Origin: Planctomycetota bacterium
GTDB taxonomy: Bacteria > Planctomycetota > UBA1135 > UBA2386
DNA: 64,000 nt
Assembly: GCA_016872675.1 (NCBI GenBank)
Contig: VGZG01000008.1
Coordinates: 1-64,000 of the forward strand
Reading direction: 5' to 3'
Part shown: piece after piece, positions 27,884 to 38,906 of the stretch
How the letters are laid out: every line of letters starts with the position of its first letter
How positions within the stretch are numbered: the stretch's first letter is position 1
Program-made: the position numbers and the translations under genes
Notes under the pieces: model-generated
The model's database searches: none
What the model saw: the letters and a program-made list of their open reading frames with translations, nothing else
What the model was told of the DNA's origin: nothing

Positions 27884-28949
27884 GTCCTTCGCCCCGGCGC
27901 CACAGATCGCCGGGCAATCGCTGCAACGCGCCGCGATGTTCGAGCGCGAACAGGGCCCGTAGGAAAGCCGCCCGCGGCAGCGCGCACTCGCGCGCCAGCA
28001 GGTCGGTCGGTCGCGGCCCGCGCGCGAGAGCCTGCAGCAACCGCTCCTCCTCGGCGCTCGCCGCGAAGCGCAGCGCCTCGTCCGGTGTGGCGCCAGCGCG
28101 CAGGCCGAGCCCCTGCAGCAGCGCCTCGGCGCTCTCCAGCACCAGCGCGCCTTCGGTAAGCAGCCGGTGGCAGCCCTGGCTGCGTTCGCTCCGCCACGGC
28201 CCAGGCAGCGCGTAGACGTCGGCGCCGAGCTGCGCGCTGCTGCGCGCGGTGTGCAGTGCCCCGGACGCGAGGCTCGCTTCGACGACGACGACGGCGTTCA
28301 CGCCCATGGCGAGGATACGGTTGCGGCGCACGAAGTGCCCGCGGCGGGCGCGATGGCCCGGCGGCAGTTCGCTCAGCAGGCAGCCGCCGGTGGCGACGAT
28401 GCGCGCGGCGAGATCTTCGTGCTCGGGCGGGTAGATCGCGTCGAGCCCACCGGCCAGCACGGCGACGGTCGGCGCGCCAGCGGCGACGCAGGCTTCGTGG
28501 GCGATGGCGTCGACGCCGCGGGCGAGGCCGCTCCACAAGATCGCGCCGGCGCGCGCCAGGGCGGCGGCGAGTTCGCGCGCAGCGTCGACGCCGTACGGGG
28601 TGGGCGTGCGGCTGCCGACGAATGCCACCGCTGGCGAGCGATGGATCGCGGTGATGTCGCCGCGGACGAACAGGCACAGCGGCCGCAGCGGCGCCTGCCG
28701 CATCGCCGCCGGCAACTCGTCGGGCGCGAGCAACTGCTGGCCGGCGGCGGCGGTGGCGGCGAGCACAGCGGCGGCCTCGGCAGCGAGATCGGGCGCGCGC
28801 AGGCGACGAGCTACCCGCGGCGGCACTGCCGGCGGCGACGGCGGCGCCGCCAGCACGGCCGCAGGGTCGAGATCGGGCTGCAGCAGGGCTGCGACCGGGG
28901 CTTCGTCCAGGCCTTCAGCGAGGGCCAACATCACGTAGCGTTGGTGCAT
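27870..28949 (-). CDS. dprA: DNA processing protein DprA
   Basis: 359 residues. DprA loads RecA onto incoming single-stranded DNA in natural transformation. The Rossmann-like core shows VGSRTPTPYGVDAA (about residue 113), SGLARGVDAIAHEA, LAGGLDAIYPPEH, SELPPG, RRNRILAMGVNAVVVVEA and SGALHTA, all family hallmarks. The N-terminal part has an Ala/Pro-rich SAM-like helical region, and the C-terminal part a winged-helix-like segment (LLQALARGPRPTDLLAREC). No other competence genes are seen in this window. It is convergent with the small membrane protein gene, with a 14-base overlap. Confidence 0.92.
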   Translation of the reverse strand: MHQRYVMLALAEGLDEAPVAALLQPDLDPAAVLAAPPSPPAVPPRVARRLRAPDLAAEAAAVLAATAAAGQQLLAPDELPAAMRQAPLRPLCLFVRGDITAIHRSPAVAFVGSRTPTPYGVDAARELAAALARAGAILWSGLARGVDAIAHEACVAAGAPTVAVLAGGLDAIYPPEHEDLAARIVATGGCLLSELPPGHRARRGHFVRRNRILAMGVNAVVVVEASLASGALHTARSSAQLGADVYALPGPWRSERSQGCHRLLTEGALVLESAEALLQGLGLRAGATPDEALRFAASAEEERLLQALARGPRPTDLLARECALPRAAFLRALFALEHRGALQRLPGDLWRRGEGLTSR

Positions 28950-29048
28950 CGCTGCCCTCGTGACCCGACGTCGGCTGACGGTGGCGTCGTTGCAGCTTTG
29001 GGATGGCGTTGCGGTGGCGCGCGTTCACCGGCGGGGCAAGATGCCCGC

Positions 29049-29735
29049 ATGCCCCTCGGCGACGACCTGCCGCAGTTCCAGCCGCTGGCGTCGGCGCACG
29101 TCACCGTCGCTGGCGGCGCAATGTTCCGCAGCCTTGTGCTCGCCGTCGATGGTGAGCGCGCGCGCATGCGCCTGGAGCCGCCGCAGCCGGCCGACCTCGC
29201 GCCGCCCGGCGTGGGCGTCCAGGTCGCCGTCGAGGACGGCATGTACATGGTGCGTTTCCTCGGCCTCGTCTGCGACGAGCGCCAGGGCGCCGCAGGCGAA
29301 CTGTGGGTGACGATGCCCACCCAACGCAGCGGCTTCGAGGCGCTGCGGCGGCGCGCGCTGCTGCGCCGCAACCTCGCCTGCCAGGTGGTCGTCACTCGTT
29401 CGGTCGGCGGTCAGTTGGAGATCGCGCGCGGGATCACGGTCGACATCGGCGGCGGCGGCATCCGCATGCGTACCGAGGCGGCCCTGCCGGTCGGCGAAGT
29501 CGTCAACATGCGTCTGTCGCTCGATTCGAAGGAACTGCCGGTGAAGGCGGTGGCGAAGGTGCTCGATTGCGTCCTCGTCGACGCGCGGAATAGCCCGTGC
29601 CCCGTCGACCAGGGCCTTGGCTACGAGTCGCGACTGGTGTTCACCGCGATCGACACAACGGCGCAGCAGCGCATCATCCAGCGCTGCTTCGCGCAGCAGG
29701 TCGAGCGCCGCCAGCGCGGCCTCGGCCGCAGCTGA
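29049..29735 (+). CDS. PilZ-like domain protein with variant c-di-GMP motif
   Basis: 228 residues, cytosolic. The order is an N-terminal beta domain (PxDLAPPGVGVQVAV, MYMVRFLG), as in YcgR-type proteins, then a PilZ-like domain with RRRALLRRNLACQVVV at about residue 100 and DIGGGGIRMRTEAALPVGEVV at about 131. The Arg-rich start matches the c-di-GMP RxxxR motif. The second motif normally reads (D/N)xSxxG; here Ser is replaced by Gly. Binding of c-di-GMP is therefore possible but not sure. ATG 29049 is in frame; ATG 29041 is not. Confidence 0.75.
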   Translation: MPLGDDLPQFQPLASAHVTVAGGAMFRSLVLAVDGERARMRLEPPQPADLAPPGVGVQVAVEDGMYMVRFLGLVCDERQGAAGELWVTMPTQRSGFEALRRRALLRRNLACQVVVTRSVGGQLEIARGITVDIGGGGIRMRTEAALPVGEVVNMRLSLDSKELPVKAVAKVLDCVLVDARNSPCPVDQGLGYESRLVFTAIDTTAQQRIIQRCFAQQVERRQRGLGRS

Positions 29736-29758
29736 CGCTTCGGCGCCCTGGAAACGAC

Positions 29759-29784
29759 GACGGGCGGCCCGCAGGCCGCCCGTC
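29759..29784. terminator. Bidirectional hairpin terminator
   Basis: An 11-bp perfect stem (GACGGGCGGCC / GGCCGCCCGTC) with a 4-base loop CGCA. It lies between the stop of the PilZ-like gene (29735) and the stop of clpC (29812), which converge. Flanking T content is low, so termination would rely on hairpin strength. Confidence 0.75.
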
Positions 29785-29811
29785 TGTCGCGTCGGCGTCA
29801 GCGCGCCGCCG

Positions 29812-32391
<2,580 letters not shown>

Positions 32392-32444
32392 GCGCGTAAG
32401 TCCTCGGTGTGGCGAAGCGTCCGATCGTTAGATCGGCACGAGGG

Positions 32445-32473
32445 GGTATAGGATTTACATCACTTACAGTTCC
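32445..32473 (-). promoter_or_regulatory. Candidate promoter upstream of clpC
   Basis: In the 252-bp gap between mcsB and clpC the only AT-rich patch reads, on the minus strand, GGAACT, 17 bases, then TATACC, about 54 bases before the clpC start. The spacer contains TGTAA twice, nine bases apart. Spacing fits a sigma-70-like or ECF-like promoter, but the -35 match is poor. It would let clpC be expressed apart from the upstream genes. Confidence 0.35.
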
Positions 32474-32643
32474 AGTCCGCCGTACGTCCGCAGCCACTTT
32501 TTCGGCGTTGGAACTGCCGGAAGGAAGGGGCCTATGGAGGCAGGCTCAAGGCGGTGGCCGGCAGGGTCGGGGCGCGGTCGGTCGGGGCGCTCGGCCCGGC
32601 GCCGTCGGGCGGGCGCCCGGGCGGACGTTGGCCAGCGACCCGC

Positions 32644-33717
32644 TCAGCGGCTCAGGCCGAGGACCTCGCGCAGCAACTGGGCCCGGCGCTGGTCGCGCTC
32701 CTCGGGCCGCAGCAGTTCGCGGGTGTGGCGCTGCAGGTGGCCCGGCTGCGACAGCAGCAGGGCGCGGTTGACCGCCGGAATGTCGAAGCCCTCGGCCAGC
32801 CCTTCCTCACGGCCAAAGCGCAGCGCCGACAGGCAGCCGAGCGCCTCTTCGCTGGTCAGGATCTGCGCTCGCTCGATCGTGCCGAGCGCGCGCTGCACGC
32901 GGTCGAGGGTGCGGACGCGGGCCGAGCCGCGCAGCAGCGCGGTGCGCACCTCGCGCTCCCACTGCACGATGCGGCCGACGGCGAGCAGCACATCGGCCTG
33001 GATCTGCTGTTCGTCGCGGCCGAGCGTGACCTGGTTGCTGACCTGGTAGAAGTCGCCGAGCGCGCGGCTGCCTTCGCCGTACAGCCCGCGCACCGCGAGG
33101 TGGATCTTCTGCGCGGTGTTGGTGGCCTTGTCGATGTCCTCCGACCAGACGAGGCCCGGCAGGTGCAGCATCACCGACAGGCGCATGCCGGTGCCGGTGT
33201 TGGTCGGGCAGCTGGTCAGGAAGCCGAACTCCTCCGACCACGCGACCGGCAGCCGCTGCAGCAGCGCGTCGTCGAGCCGCTCGGCCCGCCGCCACGCGGC
33301 TTCGGTCTGCAGGCCCGAGGCGAACACCTGGATGCGCAGGTGGTCTTCCTCATTGATCATCACAGCGACGCTCTCGTCGGCGTCGACGGCGACGCCGCTC
33401 GGCCGCTTGCTGCCGGCGAGCTCGCGGCTGATCAGGTGGCGCTCGACGAGCACCGAGCGTTCGAGTTCGTCGATCGACTCGAGGTCGAGCAGTTGCAGCG
33501 GCTCGGGCAGGCCGCTCTGGCGCAGCCGGCCGGTGATGAAATCGTACAGTTGGCGCGACGGCGCGTCGTCGAGGCGCGGCGCAAACGGAAAGCCCTGCAG
33601 GTTGCGCGCCAATCGCACGCGCGTGCAGATGGCGATGTCGTGCTCTGGGCCGGTGGCCGCCAGCCAGGTGCCGGACTTCCACTCGGGGGACTTGTCGCCT
33701 TTGCGGGACTTGCTCAC
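32644..33717 (-). CDS. mcsB: Protein arginine kinase McsB
   Basis: 357 residues. Phosphorylates arginines on proteins, targeting them to ClpCP. Phosphagen-kinase fold motifs are present: ICTRVRLARNLQGFPF at about residue 30, LVERHLISRELAG, RPSGVAVDADESVAVMINEEDHLRIQ, and the active-site segment TSCPTNTGTGMRLSVMLHLPGL at about 190. NQVTLGRDEQQI near 250 is also family-typical. The end (after about 300) is Arg/Leu-rich. The upstream gene mcsA ends 43 bp earlier, so the two should be co-transcribed. Confidence 0.95.
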   Translation of the reverse strand: MSKSRKGDKSPEWKSGTWLAATGPEHDIAICTRVRLARNLQGFPFAPRLDDAPSRQLYDFITGRLRQSGLPEPLQLLDLESIDELERSVLVERHLISRELAGSKRPSGVAVDADESVAVMINEEDHLRIQVFASGLQTEAAWRRAERLDDALLQRLPVAWSEEFGFLTSCPTNTGTGMRLSVMLHLPGLVWSEDIDKATNTAQKIHLAVRGLYGEGSRALGDFYQVSNQVTLGRDEQQIQADVLLAVGRIVQWEREVRTALLRGSARVRTLDRVQRALGTIERAQILTSEEALGCLSALRFGREEGLAEGFDIPAVNRALLLSQPGHLQRHTRELLRPEERDQRRAQLLREVLGLSR

Positions 33718-33760
33718 GGCGCGTGCGGGTTCGGCGGTATCAGTCGGCGGGGTCAGGTGA

Positions 33761-34279
33761 TCAGGTGGCGGCGCCGCGTTCGAGCTTGCGCAGCTCGTCG
33801 CGCAGGCGGGCGGCTTCTTCGTAGCGTTCGCCGCGGACCGCGTCCTCGAGGCGGCGGCGCACGTCGGTCAGCGAGCGGCCGTCGATCGGCGCCGGCGGCG
33901 TGCCGATGACGGCGGGCAGACGGCCGGTGTGCAACTGCGCTTCGTGGATGCGCTGCAGCAGCGGCATCAGCTCGGCGCGGAAGGCGTCGTAGCAGCGCGG
34001 GCAGCCCAGCCGCCCCTTGCTGCGGAAGTCGACGACCGAGAGGCCGCAGCCCGGACAGCTGTCGAGGTGGGTGTGCGCGACCGCCTTGCGCGGTTGCTTC
34101 AGGCCGCCGAGCAGGTCCTCGAGGATCTCCGGCGAGAACTTCGGCGCCTTGGGCGCGCCGACGCCGAGCTGTTCGGCGCAGGCCTGACAGACATGCTGGG
34201 AGCCGGTGACGGCGCCTTCGGTCAGGTCCATGACGACGATCGTCGCGATCGCCTTTTGGCATGCGTCACAGTAGTTCAT
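33761..34279 (-). CDS. mcsA: McsA, zinc-binding UVR-domain activator of McsB
   Basis: 172 residues from ATG 34279; the frame extends upstream but without family features. Four CxxC motifs (CDAC near residue 4, CQAC near 30, CPGC, CPRC) give two zinc sites, followed by a central linker (HEAQLHTGRLPAV) and a C-terminal UvrB/UvrC-type UVR helix pair (LEDAVRGERYEEAARLRDEL). This is the classical McsA plan. It activates McsB kinase and helps recruit it to ClpC. The start is 16 bp after the murD stop, so murD and mcsA share a transcript. Confidence 0.92.
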   Translation of the reverse strand: MNYCDACQKAIATIVVMDLTEGAVTGSQHVCQACAEQLGVGAPKAPKFSPEILEDLLGGLKQPRKAVAHTHLDSCPGCGLSVVDFRSKGRLGCPRCYDAFRAELMPLLQRIHEAQLHTGRLPAVIGTPPAPIDGRSLTDVRRRLEDAVRGERYEEAARLRDELRKLERGAAT

Positions 34280-34295
34280 CGCAGTGTCGCGCAGT

Positions 34296-35687
34296 CTAGC
34301 CATCCGCCGCGCCGACCGCACGGCCGCCGACGAGCGCGTGGAACTCGAGAGCGCGGGCGCGGAAGTTCGGGTACTGGTCGAAGGAGGCGAAGCCGGGGCT
34401 CCACAGCACCGCGTCGCCGGGCGCGGCGGCGGCGAGCGCCTGCGCGAACGCCGCCGGCACGCGCGCGGCGGTCGTCGTCGGCACGCGGCCGGCGATCGCC
34501 GCGGCGAGCGGCTCGGCGGCGGCGCCGAACAGGTGGGCCGAGGCGACGTGGGGGACGACCGCGTCGGCGACGGCGCGGTAGTCGCCGTCCTTGCTCTTGC
34601 CGCCGCCGAGCCAGTGCACGCGGCCGCGCAGCGCCTGCAGCGCCGAGCGCGTCGACTCGACCTCGGTCGAGACGCCGTTGTCGTAGATGCGCACGCCGTC
34701 GCGCGTCGCCAGCAACTGCAGGCGGAACGGCAGCGGCTTGGCGGTCGCCATCGCCATGCCGATGCCGTGCGGCGTGCCGCCGACCATGCGCGCGGCGAGG
34801 CTGGCGGCCATCACGTTCTCGACCTGGAAGGCGCCGAGCAGCTGCAGCGCGTCCTCGTGCACGATGCGCGCGGCCGGACCGTCGCCGGTGCGCAGCGCGA
34901 TCCAGCCGTCCAGCACGCCAGCGCCGTGCGGCCCTGGCGAGCCGGCCGCGAAGCGCAGCCGCAGCGGCGCGGCGGTGGCGTAGGCCTGCGCCACCGCGTC
35001 ATCGGCGGCGTGCACGACGAAGTGCGTCGCTGCCGGACCGAGCCGGCCCTTGGCGGCGTGGTAGGCGGCGAGCGTGCCGTGGCGGTCGACGTGGTCCTTC
35101 AGCACGCGCGTGAACACGGCGCCGTGCACGCGCGCCGTCGGCGCCATGCGCTCGAGCTGGAAGCTGCTGATCTCCAGCACCGCGATCTGGTCGGACCGCC
35201 ACTTCGCCTCGTCGGCGAGCAGGCTGTGGCCGATGTTGCCGCCGAGCAGCGCGTCGACGCCGCTGTGGACCAGCGCTTGGTGCAGCAGCGTCGACGTCGT
35301 CGACTTGCCGTTGGTGCCGGTGACCGCGACGACGCGGCCTGGGTAGCCGGCGAGGAACAGGTCCGCTTCCTGCGTGAGCGCGAGTCCGCGGGCGTGCGCC
35401 GCCGTCAGCAGCGGGTTCTGGTCAGGCACGCCGGGGTTGGCGACGAACAGATCAACGCCGTCGAGCAGCGCCTCGTCCTCGCGGCCGAGCTGCCAGTCGA
35501 GCCCGGGCAGGCCAGCGAGGCTGTCGCGCACCGCCTGTAGGTCGTCGCCAGCGCTCTTGTCGGCGATCCGCACGGCAAGGCCGTGCTGGGCGAGGTAGCG
35601 GACCGCTTCGCGGCCGCCGCCAAAGCGCCCGAGGCCGTGCACGAGCGCCCGCTTGCGACCGTGCAGTAGCGGGTTGCGCGAGCTCAT
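34296..35687 (-). CDS. murD: UDP-N-acetylmuramoyl-L-alanine:D-glutamate ligase MurD
   Basis: 463 residues from ATG 35687, with AAGGGCGAG just upstream. Adds D-Glu to UDP-MurNAc-L-Ala in peptidoglycan synthesis. N-terminal UDP-binding Rossmann domain (ALVHGLGRFGGGREAV), then the ATP-binding VVAVTGTNGKSTTSTLLH (about residue 119), LEISSFQLERM, the VKDHVDRHG loop as LKDHVDRHG, and the C-terminal domain with DNGVSTEVEST, VHWLGGGKSKDGDY and VLWSPGFASFDQYPNF. The start overlaps the stop of the upstream lipoprotein gene in ATGA. No other mur genes are in the window, so this copy lies outside a dcw cluster. Confidence 0.94.
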   Translation of the reverse strand: MSSRNPLLHGRKRALVHGLGRFGGGREAVRYLAQHGLAVRIADKSAGDDLQAVRDSLAGLPGLDWQLGREDEALLDGVDLFVANPGVPDQNPLLTAAHARGLALTQEADLFLAGYPGRVVAVTGTNGKSTTSTLLHQALVHSGVDALLGGNIGHSLLADEAKWRSDQIAVLEISSFQLERMAPTARVHGAVFTRVLKDHVDRHGTLAAYHAAKGRLGPAATHFVVHAADDAVAQAYATAAPLRLRFAAGSPGPHGAGVLDGWIALRTGDGPAARIVHEDALQLLGAFQVENVMAASLAARMVGGTPHGIGMAMATAKPLPFRLQLLATRDGVRIYDNGVSTEVESTRSALQALRGRVHWLGGGKSKDGDYRAVADAVVPHVASAHLFGAAAEPLAAAIAGRVPTTTAARVPAAFAQALAAAAPGDAVLWSPGFASFDQYPNFRARALEFHALVGGRAVGAADG

Positions 35688-36133
35688 CGGCTCGCCCTTG
35701 CGGCGCGCGCGCGCGCCGCCAGTCCGGCGAGCTCGACGTTGACGATTTCGTCCTCGCCGCGAGGATCGGGCGCAGCGGCGTCGACGCGCACCGCCGCTGT
35801 CTGGTCGGGTCGGCCGGACAGCGCGCGCACGATCAGCTCGATCGGCAGATCGAACGGGAACAGCCAAAGCGGCGCTGGCGGCGGCACCGCGACCATGCCG
35901 CGAGTCGGCCGGTTGCTCCAGTCGGCGCGGCCGTCGACGTCGCGCGGCAGCGCGTCCCAGACCGTCGTGCCGTAGTAGCGATATGGCCTCTCACCGGCGG
36001 CGGCGGCGCGGCCGTCGAGGAACAGCGGGTGGCCGCTTTGCTCGTCGAGGCGCAGCGACGGGCCGGTGCACGCGGCGAGCGCGCAGAACAAGCCGCTGAG
36101 CAGGGCTTCGGGTCGCAGGATTTGGGGCGCCAT
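35684..36133 (-). CDS. Small lipoprotein upstream of murD
   Basis: 149 residues. Leader ends in a lipobox (LAAC, about residue 22), so it is a lipoprotein. The mature part has GERPYRYYGTTVWDALPRDVDGRADW, then Pro-rich VAVPPPAPLWLFPFDLPIELIVRALSG, which could be a membrane-associated segment. No family is recognised. The ATGA overlap with murD suggests coupled expression, maybe placing a cell-wall-related lipoprotein with peptidoglycan synthesis. Function unknown. Confidence 0.7.
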   Translation of the reverse strand: MAPQILRPEALLSGLFCALAACTGPSLRLDEQSGHPLFLDGRAAAAGERPYRYYGTTVWDALPRDVDGRADWSNRPTRGMVAVPPPAPLWLFPFDLPIELIVRALSGRPDQTAAVRVDAAAPDPRGEDEIVNVELAGLAARARAARASR

Positions 36134-36193
36134 GGTGCACGGAGCCGCCCTCGCCTGACCGGCGCGGGAACCCAGTTCCTCGCGCGAGGAAAC

Positions 36194-36283
<90 letters not shown>

Positions 36284-36676
36284 GGCGGCGGGCGAGGAGT
36301 TAACCCCCCGCCTCGGCATGGCGCAACAGTGTTTCGTGTGGCGAGGGCGGCTGGCTCGAGCCGTCGCGACCGACAGCAAGCGGCGCGGGTTGCCGTCACG
36401 CGCTCGCGGGCCGCGGTCCATGCCGACGCCGCGAACCTGGGACCAAGGCGTCGACCACTCGATACGGCAAGGTTGACCAGCAGGCGCGGCACGTCCGTCA
36501 TGCTGCCGACCTGCTGGCGCTAGTTCCTGCAGCCCGGCGTCGCCGCCGGCCCCGATGGCGCCACCGCGTGGGCCGGCGACTGGCAGGGCCGCGGGCGTCG
36601 CTTCGCCGTCGGCGGCAAGCGGAAGGCCTTGCCGACGGCCGCGCCGCTGCCGGCGCGGCCGTGAGCGGGCGGTCCG
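36284..36676. other. 393-bp region without a supported gene
   Basis: Between the tRNA-Ser and the 3' end of the S9 peptidase gene. No frame gives a credible start and protein, and no RNA structure is evident. A short plus-strand frame at about 36524-36663 reads WAGDWQGRGRRFAVGGKR and stops; it could be a relic but has no start. I see nothing else here. Confidence 0.5.
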
Positions 36677-38800
36677 TCAGCCGCCGAGCACGCGCCAGAG
36701 GAACTCGAAGCTGAGCGCGCTCATGAACGCCGCCTGCTTGTTGTCCGCCGCGCCGCCGTGGCCGCCCTCGATGTTCTCGTAGTAGAGGACGTCGTGGCCC
36801 TGCTCCTGCATGCGCGCGAACATCTTGCGCGCGTGGCCGGGGTGCACGCGGTCGTCGCGCGTCGAGGTGGTGAACAGCACGCGCGGGTACTTCACCCCCG
36901 GCCTGACGTTCTGGTACGGCGACCAGCGCTGCAGATACGCCCACTCCGTGGGCACGTCCGGGTTGCCGTACTCGCCCATCCAGGACGCGCCGGCGAGGAG
37001 CTTGTGGTAGCGCTTCATGTCGAGCAGCGGCACCTGGCAGACGACGGCGGCGAACAACTCGGGGTAGAGCGTCGTCATGTTGCCCATCAGCAGGCCGCCG
37101 TTGCTGCCGCCCTGGATGCCGAGCTTCTGCGGCGACGTGATCTTCTGCGCGATCAGATCGCGCGCGACCGCGGCGAAGTCCTCGTAGCACTTCATGCGGT
37201 TCTGCTTGAGCGCCGCCTGGTGCCAGCGCGGGCCGTATTCGCCGCCGCCGCGGATGTTGGCGACCGCGTACACGCCGCCCTGCTGCAGCCACGACGCGCC
37301 GACCGAGGCGCCGTAGCCCGGCGTCAGCGACACCTCGAAGCCGCCGTAGCCGTACAGCAGCGTCGGGTTGCCGCCGTCGCGCGCGAGGTCGTGGCGCGCG
37401 ACGAGGAAGTACGGGATGCGCGTGCCGTCGGCCGAGGTGGCGAAGCGCTGCTCGACGCGCAGGCCGCTGGCGTCGAAGAACTTCGGCAGGCTCTTCCACT
37501 GCGCCGCCGCGCCCTTGCCGACCGTGCCCTGCCAGAGGCTGGTGGGCGTCAGGTAGTCGGTGATCGTCAGCCAGTAGTCGTCGCCGTCCTCGTCGTCGAC
37601 CGGCGTCGCGCTCACCGCGCCGAACTCCGGCAGCCCGGGCAGCGGCGCGCTGGACCACTTGCCGTCGGCGAACGTCCACGCGGTGACGCGCGACTTGACG
37701 TCCTCCAGCGTGCTGACGAGCAGGTGGCTCTTCGTGCCCGACCAGCCGCTCAGCGACGTCGTCGGGCTCGGCGCGAACAGCACGTCGAAGGCGCGCTTGC
37801 CGGCGACGAAGTCGTCGAACCGGCAGGCGAGCAGCGAGCCGCCCTTGAAGGTGGCGCCGCCGACCGTCCAGTCGTCGCGCAGCTCGATCAGCAGCCACTC
37901 GCGGTGCACGCCGGCGTTGGCGCTGTCGGGCTTGGCGAGCTTCGTCGCCACGCCGTCGCGCAGCCAGTGCAGTTCGTTGGTGTAGAACGTCAGCCCGCGG
38001 AAGACGAAGTCGCGCTCGAAGCCCTTGGTCTGGTCGCGGAAGGCGAAGCAGTAGATCTCGTCGGGCTTGCCCTCGCCGACGACGGTCGCCTGCGCCAGCT
38101 CTGTGCCGCGCTGCCAGCGCTTGACGATGCGCGGGTAGCCGGAAGTCGTCAGCGAACCCGGACCGAAGTCGGTGGCGACGAAGATCGCGTCGCGCCCGTG
38201 CCAGCCGACCGTGCTCTTCGCCTCGGGCAGCGTGAAGCCGTCGGCGACGAACTGCTTCGTGGTCACGTCGAACTCGCGCACCACGGTGGCGTCGGCGCCG
38301 CCGCGTGAGAGCGACAGCAGCACGCGGTCGCGGTCGGGCAGCAGCCAGCTCGCGCCCTTCCACACCCAGTTCTCGCCTTCCTGCTTGCCGAGCGCGTCGA
38401 GGTCGAGCACGACCTCCCAGGCCGGCTGGTCCTTGCGGTACTCGTCGGCGGTGGTGCGCCGCCACAACCCGCGCGGGTTGTGCGCGTCCTGCCACAGGTT
38501 GTAGAGGTGCGGGCCCTGCTTGCCGACGTAGGGGATGCGTTCCTTGCTGTCGAGGATCGCCAGGATGCGCGCCTGCGTCTTGGCGAACGACGGCGACCCG
38601 GTCAGCTGCTTCGTGCTGACCTCGTTCTGCGCGCGCACCCAGGCGAGCGCTCGGTCGCCGCCGACGTCTTCGAGCCACAGGTACGGGTCGTCGGCGCTCG
38701 CTGGCGCAGCAACTTGCGGGTCGGTCATCGGCGTGCAGGCAAAGGGGAGAACGGCGAAGGTCGCGGCGAGCAGGCGCCGCAGGATCGGGGTCGGGTTCAT
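36677..38800 (-). CDS. Secreted prolyl oligopeptidase (S9A)
   Basis: 707 residues from ATG 38800. A hydrophobic leader with Cys (LPFACTP) suggests a lipoprotein. The N-terminal DDPYLWLEDVGGDRAL motif and a seven-bladed propeller (residues about 100-420) come before the alpha/beta-hydrolase domain, which has LLYGYGGFEVSLTP, the nucleophile GGSNGGL (about residue 565), the Asp in TSTRDDRVHPGHA (about 646) and the His in NIEGGHGGA (about 681). It cleaves short peptides after proline. Preceded by alr on the other strand (divergent, about 100 bp between starts). Confidence 0.93.
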   Translation of the reverse strand: MNPTPILRRLLAATFAVLPFACTPMTDPQVAAPASADDPYLWLEDVGGDRALAWVRAQNEVSTKQLTGSPSFAKTQARILAILDSKERIPYVGKQGPHLYNLWQDAHNPRGLWRRTTADEYRKDQPAWEVVLDLDALGKQEGENWVWKGASWLLPDRDRVLLSLSRGGADATVVREFDVTTKQFVADGFTLPEAKSTVGWHGRDAIFVATDFGPGSLTTSGYPRIVKRWQRGTELAQATVVGEGKPDEIYCFAFRDQTKGFERDFVFRGLTFYTNELHWLRDGVATKLAKPDSANAGVHREWLLIELRDDWTVGGATFKGGSLLACRFDDFVAGKRAFDVLFAPSPTTSLSGWSGTKSHLLVSTLEDVKSRVTAWTFADGKWSSAPLPGLPEFGAVSATPVDDEDGDDYWLTITDYLTPTSLWQGTVGKGAAAQWKSLPKFFDASGLRVEQRFATSADGTRIPYFLVARHDLARDGGNPTLLYGYGGFEVSLTPGYGASVGASWLQQGGVYAVANIRGGGEYGPRWHQAALKQNRMKCYEDFAAVARDLIAQKITSPQKLGIQGGSNGGLLMGNMTTLYPELFAAVVCQVPLLDMKRYHKLLAGASWMGEYGNPDVPTEWAYLQRWSPYQNVRPGVKYPRVLFTTSTRDDRVHPGHARKMFARMQEQGHDVLYYENIEGGHGGAADNKQAAFMSALSFEFLWRVLGG

Positions 38801-38906
38801 GGCCACACCGCGACGGTAGCGCGCCGCCGACGGTGGCCGCAATGTGCAGGACGAGACGCGAGCAAAGCCGCGCACGCTCCGGTACAGTGCGCCGCGCGGT
38901 TAGGGC

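Noticed and set aside
36284-36676. Integrated element next to tRNA-Ser
   Set aside because: No integrase, no repeat of the tRNA end at the other side of a defined element, and both flanking genes are ordinary housekeeping-like genes.
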